Shown: positions 13,174-16,057 of the stretch, in pieces
Numbering within the stretch: the stretch's first letter is position 1
Layout: each line of letters starts with the position of its first letter
Program-made: the position numbers and the translations under genes
The notes under the pieces: model-generated
What the model was told of the DNA's origin: nothing
Databases searched by the model: none
What the model saw: the letters and a program-made list of their open reading frames with translations, nothing else
NCBI GenBank assembly: GCA_946481025.1
Contig: CAMLNA010000102.1
Location: 1 to 16,057 of the forward strand
Direction: 5' to 3'
Length of the DNA stretch: 16,057 nt
From: an uncultured Rivibacter sp.
Lineage (GTDB): Bacteria > Pseudomonadota > Gammaproteobacteria > Burkholderiales > Burkholderiaceae

Positions 13174-15030
13174 ATGACGCAGCAGCAGAAGCCACGCATC
13201 GAAGCCGTCAACGACTTCGTCGTCAAGTTTGCCAACGTCAACGGTTCGGGGTCTGCCTCGGCCAACGAGCTGTTCGCGAGGAGCCTGCTGCGCATGGGCG
13301 TGCCGGTGAGCCCGCGCAACATCTTCCCGAGCAACATCCAGGGCCTGCCCACCTGGTACGAAGTGCGCGTCTGCGAGGCGGGCTGGCTGGGCCGGCGCGG
13401 CGGCTGCGACCTGATGGTGGCCATGAACCCGCAGACCTGGGACCGCGACGTGGCCGAGATCGAGCCGGGCGGCTACCTGCTGTACGACTCGTCGAAGCCG
13501 TTGCCCGAAGCGAGGTTCCGCGACGACATCCACCTGCTGGGCGTGCCGCTCACCGAGTTGTGCGCCACCCGCTACACCGACCCGCGCGAGCGGCAGCTGC
13601 TCAAGAACATCGTCTACGTCGGCGTGCTGGCGGCCGTGCTGGGCATCGAGCCGGAGGTGATCGCCACGCTGCTGGGCGAGCAGTACAAGGGCAAGGCGAA
13701 GCTGATCGAGCCCAACCTCGACGCCTTCATGATCGGCCTGCACCACGGCAAGGAGTACTTCGACGATGCCATCGGGCTGCGGGTGGAGCGGTGCGACGCG
13801 GTAGGGCATCGCATCTTCATCGAAGGCAACGCGGCCGCGGCGCTGGGCTGCGTGTATGGCGGCGCCACGGTGTGCGCGTGGTACCCCATCACGCCGAGTT
13901 CTTCGCTCGCCGAGGCCTTCGAGAAATACTGCCGCAAGCTGCGCGTGGACAAGGCGACCGGCAGGAACAAGTTCGCTGTTCTGCAGGCCGAGGACGAGAT
14001 TGCCTCGATCGGCATCGTCACCGGCGCGGGCTGGAACGGCGCCCGCGCCTTCACCGCGACCTCCGGCCCCGGCGTGTCGCTCATGACCGAGTTCATCGGG
14101 CTGGCCTATTTCGCCGAGATCCCGGTCACCCTCATCAACGTGCAGCGCGGCGGCCCGTCCACCGGCATGCCCACCCGCACGCAGCAGGCCGACGTGCTGG
14201 CCTGCGCCTATGCCTCGCACGGCGACACCAAGCACGTGCTGCTGTTTCCCGAGGACCCGAAGGAATGCTTCGAGTTCGCCGCCGCGGCGCTCGACCTCGC
14301 CGACCGGCTGCAGACGCCGGTCTTCCTGATGACCGACCTCGACATCGGCATGAACCACCGCCTGTGCGAGCCGCTGCAATGGGACGACGCGCGCCGCTAC
14401 GACCGCGGCAAGGTCATGACGGCCGAGGAACTGGAGGCGGGCCGCGACTTCGGCCGCTACCTCGACGTGGACGGCGACGGCATCCCCTACCGCACCTACC
14501 CGGGCACCCATGCGAAGCGCGGCGCCTACTTCACCCGCGGCACCACCCGCGACGCCTATGCACGCTATTCGGAGGCGGGGCCGGACTACGTCTACAACGT
14601 CGAGCGGCTGCTGAAGAAGTTCGAGACCGCCAAGGCGCTGGTGCCGCAGCCGGTGGTGCGCTCCGCCGCAAAACCGACGCGGCTGGGTGTCATCTACTAC
14701 GGCTCCACCAGCCCGGCGATGGCCGAGGCCTTCGAGGCGCTGCGCGTGCAAGGCATCCACGTGGACCTGCTGCGCCTGCGCGCCTTCCCGTTCCCCGACG
14801 CGGTGGACGACTTCATCGCCGAGCACGAGACGGTGTTCGTGGTCGAGCAGAACCGCGACGCGCAGCTGCGCACACTGCTGGTCACCGAGCAGGAGCTCGA
14901 CCCGGCGCGGCTGGTGCCGGTGCTGCACTTCGACGGCACGCCGATCACCGCCCGCTTCATCGCCGGCGCGATCGCCGGCCATCTGCAGCGCCACAACGTC
15001 GAACCCATCAGCAAAGGGAGGGCGGCATGA
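13174..15030 (+). CDS. korA: 2-oxoacid:acceptor oxidoreductase, fused gamma-alpha subunit (KorA)
   Basis: A 618-residue subunit of a 2-oxoacid:ferredoxin-type oxidoreductase, most likely acting on 2-oxoglutarate (giving succinyl-CoA, CO2 and two low-potential electrons). Residues of about 10-195 are the gamma domain (NVNGSGSASANELFARSLL, WYEVRVCEAGWLGRRGG). Residues of about 210-500 are the alpha pyrimidine-binding domain, with AWYPITPSSSLAEAF (235-249), QAEDEIASIG (271-280), TSGPGVSLM (296-304) and QRGGPSTGMPTRTQQ (324-338). The last segment is typical of KorA. Residues of about 510-618 are the transketolase C-terminal-like domain (LGVIYYGSTSPA). The ATG at 13174 has TGAGG seven bases upstream. 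Its stop codon overlaps the korB start as ATGA, so the two are translationally coupled. Substrate is inferred from family type; branched-chain or other 2-oxoacids are not excluded. Confidence 0.92.
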   Translation: MTQQQKPRIEAVNDFVVKFANVNGSGSASANELFARSLLRMGVPVSPRNIFPSNIQGLPTWYEVRVCEAGWLGRRGGCDLMVAMNPQTWDRDVAEIEPGGYLLYDSSKPLPEARFRDDIHLLGVPLTELCATRYTDPRERQLLKNIVYVGVLAAVLGIEPEVIATLLGEQYKGKAKLIEPNLDAFMIGLHHGKEYFDDAIGLRVERCDAVGHRIFIEGNAAAALGCVYGGATVCAWYPITPSSSLAEAFEKYCRKLRVDKATGRNKFAVLQAEDEIASIGIVTGAGWNGARAFTATSGPGVSLMTEFIGLAYFAEIPVTLINVQRGGPSTGMPTRTQQADVLACAYASHGDTKHVLLFPEDPKECFEFAAAALDLADRLQTPVFLMTDLDIGMNHRLCEPLQWDDARRYDRGKVMTAEELEAGRDFGRYLDVDGDGIPYRTYPGTHAKRGAYFTRGTTRDAYARYSEAGPDYVYNVERLLKKFETAKALVPQPVVRSAAKPTRLGVIYYGSTSPAMAEAFEALRVQGIHVDLLRLRAFPFPDAVDDFIAEHETVFVVEQNRDAQLRTLLVTEQELDPARLVPVLHFDGTPITARFIAGAIAGHLQRHNVEPISKGRAA

Positions 15031-16057
15031 CCTACCTCGCCAAGCCCGTCCTGCACCACCCGACGCTGCGCAGGAACGGCCTGGGCTACACGCGGCGCGA
15101 CTACGAAGGAAAGATCAGCACGCTGTGCGCCGGCTGCGGGCACGACTCGATCTCGGCCGCGCTCATACAGGCCTGCTGGGAGCTCGACATCGAGCCGCAC
15201 CGTGTGGCCAAGCTGTCGGGCATCGGCTGCTCGTCCAAGACGCCGGACTACTTCCTCGGCAACTCGCACGGCTTCAACACCGTGCACGGCCGCATGCCCA
15301 GCGTGCTGACCGGCGCCAACCTCGCCAACCGCGAGCTGCTGTACCTGGGCGTCTCGGGCGACGGCGACTCGGCCTCCATCGGCCTCGGCCAGTTCGCGCA
15401 TGCCATGCGGCGCGGCGTGAACATGACCTACATCGTCGAGAACAACGGCGTGTACGGCCTCACCAAGGGGCAGTTCTCGGCCACCGCCGACGCCGGCAGC
15501 AAGAGCAAGAAGGGCGTGGTGAACACCGACGCGCCGATCGACCTGGTGTCGCTGGCGCTGCAGCTGGGCGCGAGCTACGTGGGGCGCGGCTTCTCGGGCG
15601 ACAAGGAGCAGCTGGTGCCGCTCATCAAGGGCGCGTTGCGGCACAAGGGCGCCGCGCTGCTCGACGTCGTCAGCCCCTGCGTGGCCTTCAACAACCATGC
15701 GGGCAGCACCAAGAGCTACGACCACGTGCGGGCCCACAACGAAGCGGTGAACCGGCTGGACTTCATGCCTTCGCGCGACGCCATCACCGCGAGCTACGCG
15801 CCCGGCGAGGTGATCGAGGTGACGCAGCACGACGGCAGCCTGCTGCGGCTGCGCAAGCTGCACCGGGGCTACGACCCGGGCGACCGGCTCGCCGCGATGA
15901 ACCACATCGCCGAGCACACCGCGAACGGCGAGATCGTCACCGGGCTGCTCTACGTGGACGGTGCCGCCGAGGACCTGCATGCCCACCTGAAGACGGTGGA
16001 CACGCCGCTCAACCGGCTCGGCGAGGCAGAGCTGTGCCCGGGCAGCGCGGTGCTGGC
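15027..16057 (+). CDS. korB: 2-oxoacid:acceptor oxidoreductase, beta subunit (KorB), cut by window end
   Basis: The TPP-binding catalytic subunit; 343 codons are visible and the gene runs off the right edge, probably near its end. CAGCGHDSIS gives C34 and C37, GIGCSS gives C68 and VVSPCVAFNN gives C218; these four cysteines match the ligands of the 4Fe-4S cluster next to TPP. GVSGDGDSASIG (108-119) and ENNGVYGLTKGQ (138-149) form the Mg-pyrophosphate site. No extra ferredoxin domain is present, so onward transfer must go to a separate carrier or to the iron-sulfur flavoprotein encoded first in the operon. The region after about residue 250 is a C-terminal extension of the kind seen in the longer KorB proteins. 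GGGAGG lies about six bases before the ATG, which overlaps the korA stop by four bases. Confidence 0.92.
   Translation, partial: MTYLAKPVLHHPTLRRNGLGYTRRDYEGKISTLCAGCGHDSISAALIQACWELDIEPHRVAKLSGIGCSSKTPDYFLGNSHGFNTVHGRMPSVLTGANLANRELLYLGVSGDGDSASIGLGQFAHAMRRGVNMTYIVENNGVYGLTKGQFSATADAGSKSKKGVVNTDAPIDLVSLALQLGASYVGRGFSGDKEQLVPLIKGALRHKGAALLDVVSPCVAFNNHAGSTKSYDHVRAHNEAVNRLDFMPSRDAITASYAPGEVIEVTQHDGSLLRLRKLHRGYDPGDRLAAMNHIAEHTANGEIVTGLLYVDGAAEDLHAHLKTVDTPLNRLGEAELCPGSAVL

Noticed and set aside
13129..14994. A 621-codon open frame on the minus strand opposite korA
   Set aside because: It mirrors korA, is rich in Val/His/Arg/Gly as expected from the reverse complement of a GC-rich gene, and has no recognisable domain; korA is certain by its motifs.

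Overview
The window is GC-rich DNA (third positions almost all G or C) packed with short-spaced genes on both strands. Codon use, the MurQ and KorC/KorA/KorB types and the YghX-type hydrolase suggest a betaproteobacterium of the order Burkholderiales. This is inferred from protein character; there is no rRNA or other marker. I see no mobile element, tRNA, rRNA or CRISPR array.

Layout. (1) 1-212, minus: 5' part of a glutathione S-transferase gene. (2) 324-2869, plus: a histidine-phosphatase protein, the MurNAc-6-phosphate etherase MurQ, and a Tat-type dienelactone hydrolase (YghX-like). (3) 2866-6860, minus: a LysR regulator, then a GltI-type amino-acid-binding protein, an Asp/Glu-racemase-family protein and a DadA-family FAD dehydrogenase. 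The last two overlap as ATGA. A perfect CATAAG-N5-CTTATG inverted repeat with T-N11-A geometry lies between lysR and the binding-protein gene, so I read this as a LysR-controlled operon for uptake and L/D conversion of an (acidic) amino acid. (4) 7079-9698, plus: a small M48-like zinc peptidase, an unusual transglycosylase-like protein with no signal peptide but a Leu/Gln-rich harpin-like N-terminal part, and a one-pass membrane coiled-coil protein of unknown role. (5) 9725-11107, plus: an AraC-type regulator and an exported VOC-fold protein. (6) 11293 to the right edge, plus: a three-gene 2-oxoacid oxidoreductase. A GltD-like FAD/iron-sulfur subunit comes first (TTG start), then the fused gamma-alpha subunit KorA, then the TPP/[4Fe-4S] subunit KorB (cut by the window end). 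Two perfect tandem hairpins precede the first gene.

How the genes fit together. The last block is the clearest functional unit. KorA and KorB would oxidise a 2-oxoacid (most likely 2-oxoglutarate) with CoA, and the GltD-like subunit would carry the electrons through its ferredoxin clusters and FAD to or from NADP(H). Such NADP-linked three-subunit enzymes are known from Azoarcus/Thauera relatives. The minus-strand block is the second coherent unit. MurQ, the transglycosylase-like protein and the D-amino-acid genes share a loose peptidoglycan theme, but they sit in separate transcription units and a joint pathway is only a guess. The strongest candidates for something undescribed are the harpin-like/transglycosylase fusion and the structured leader of the kor operon.
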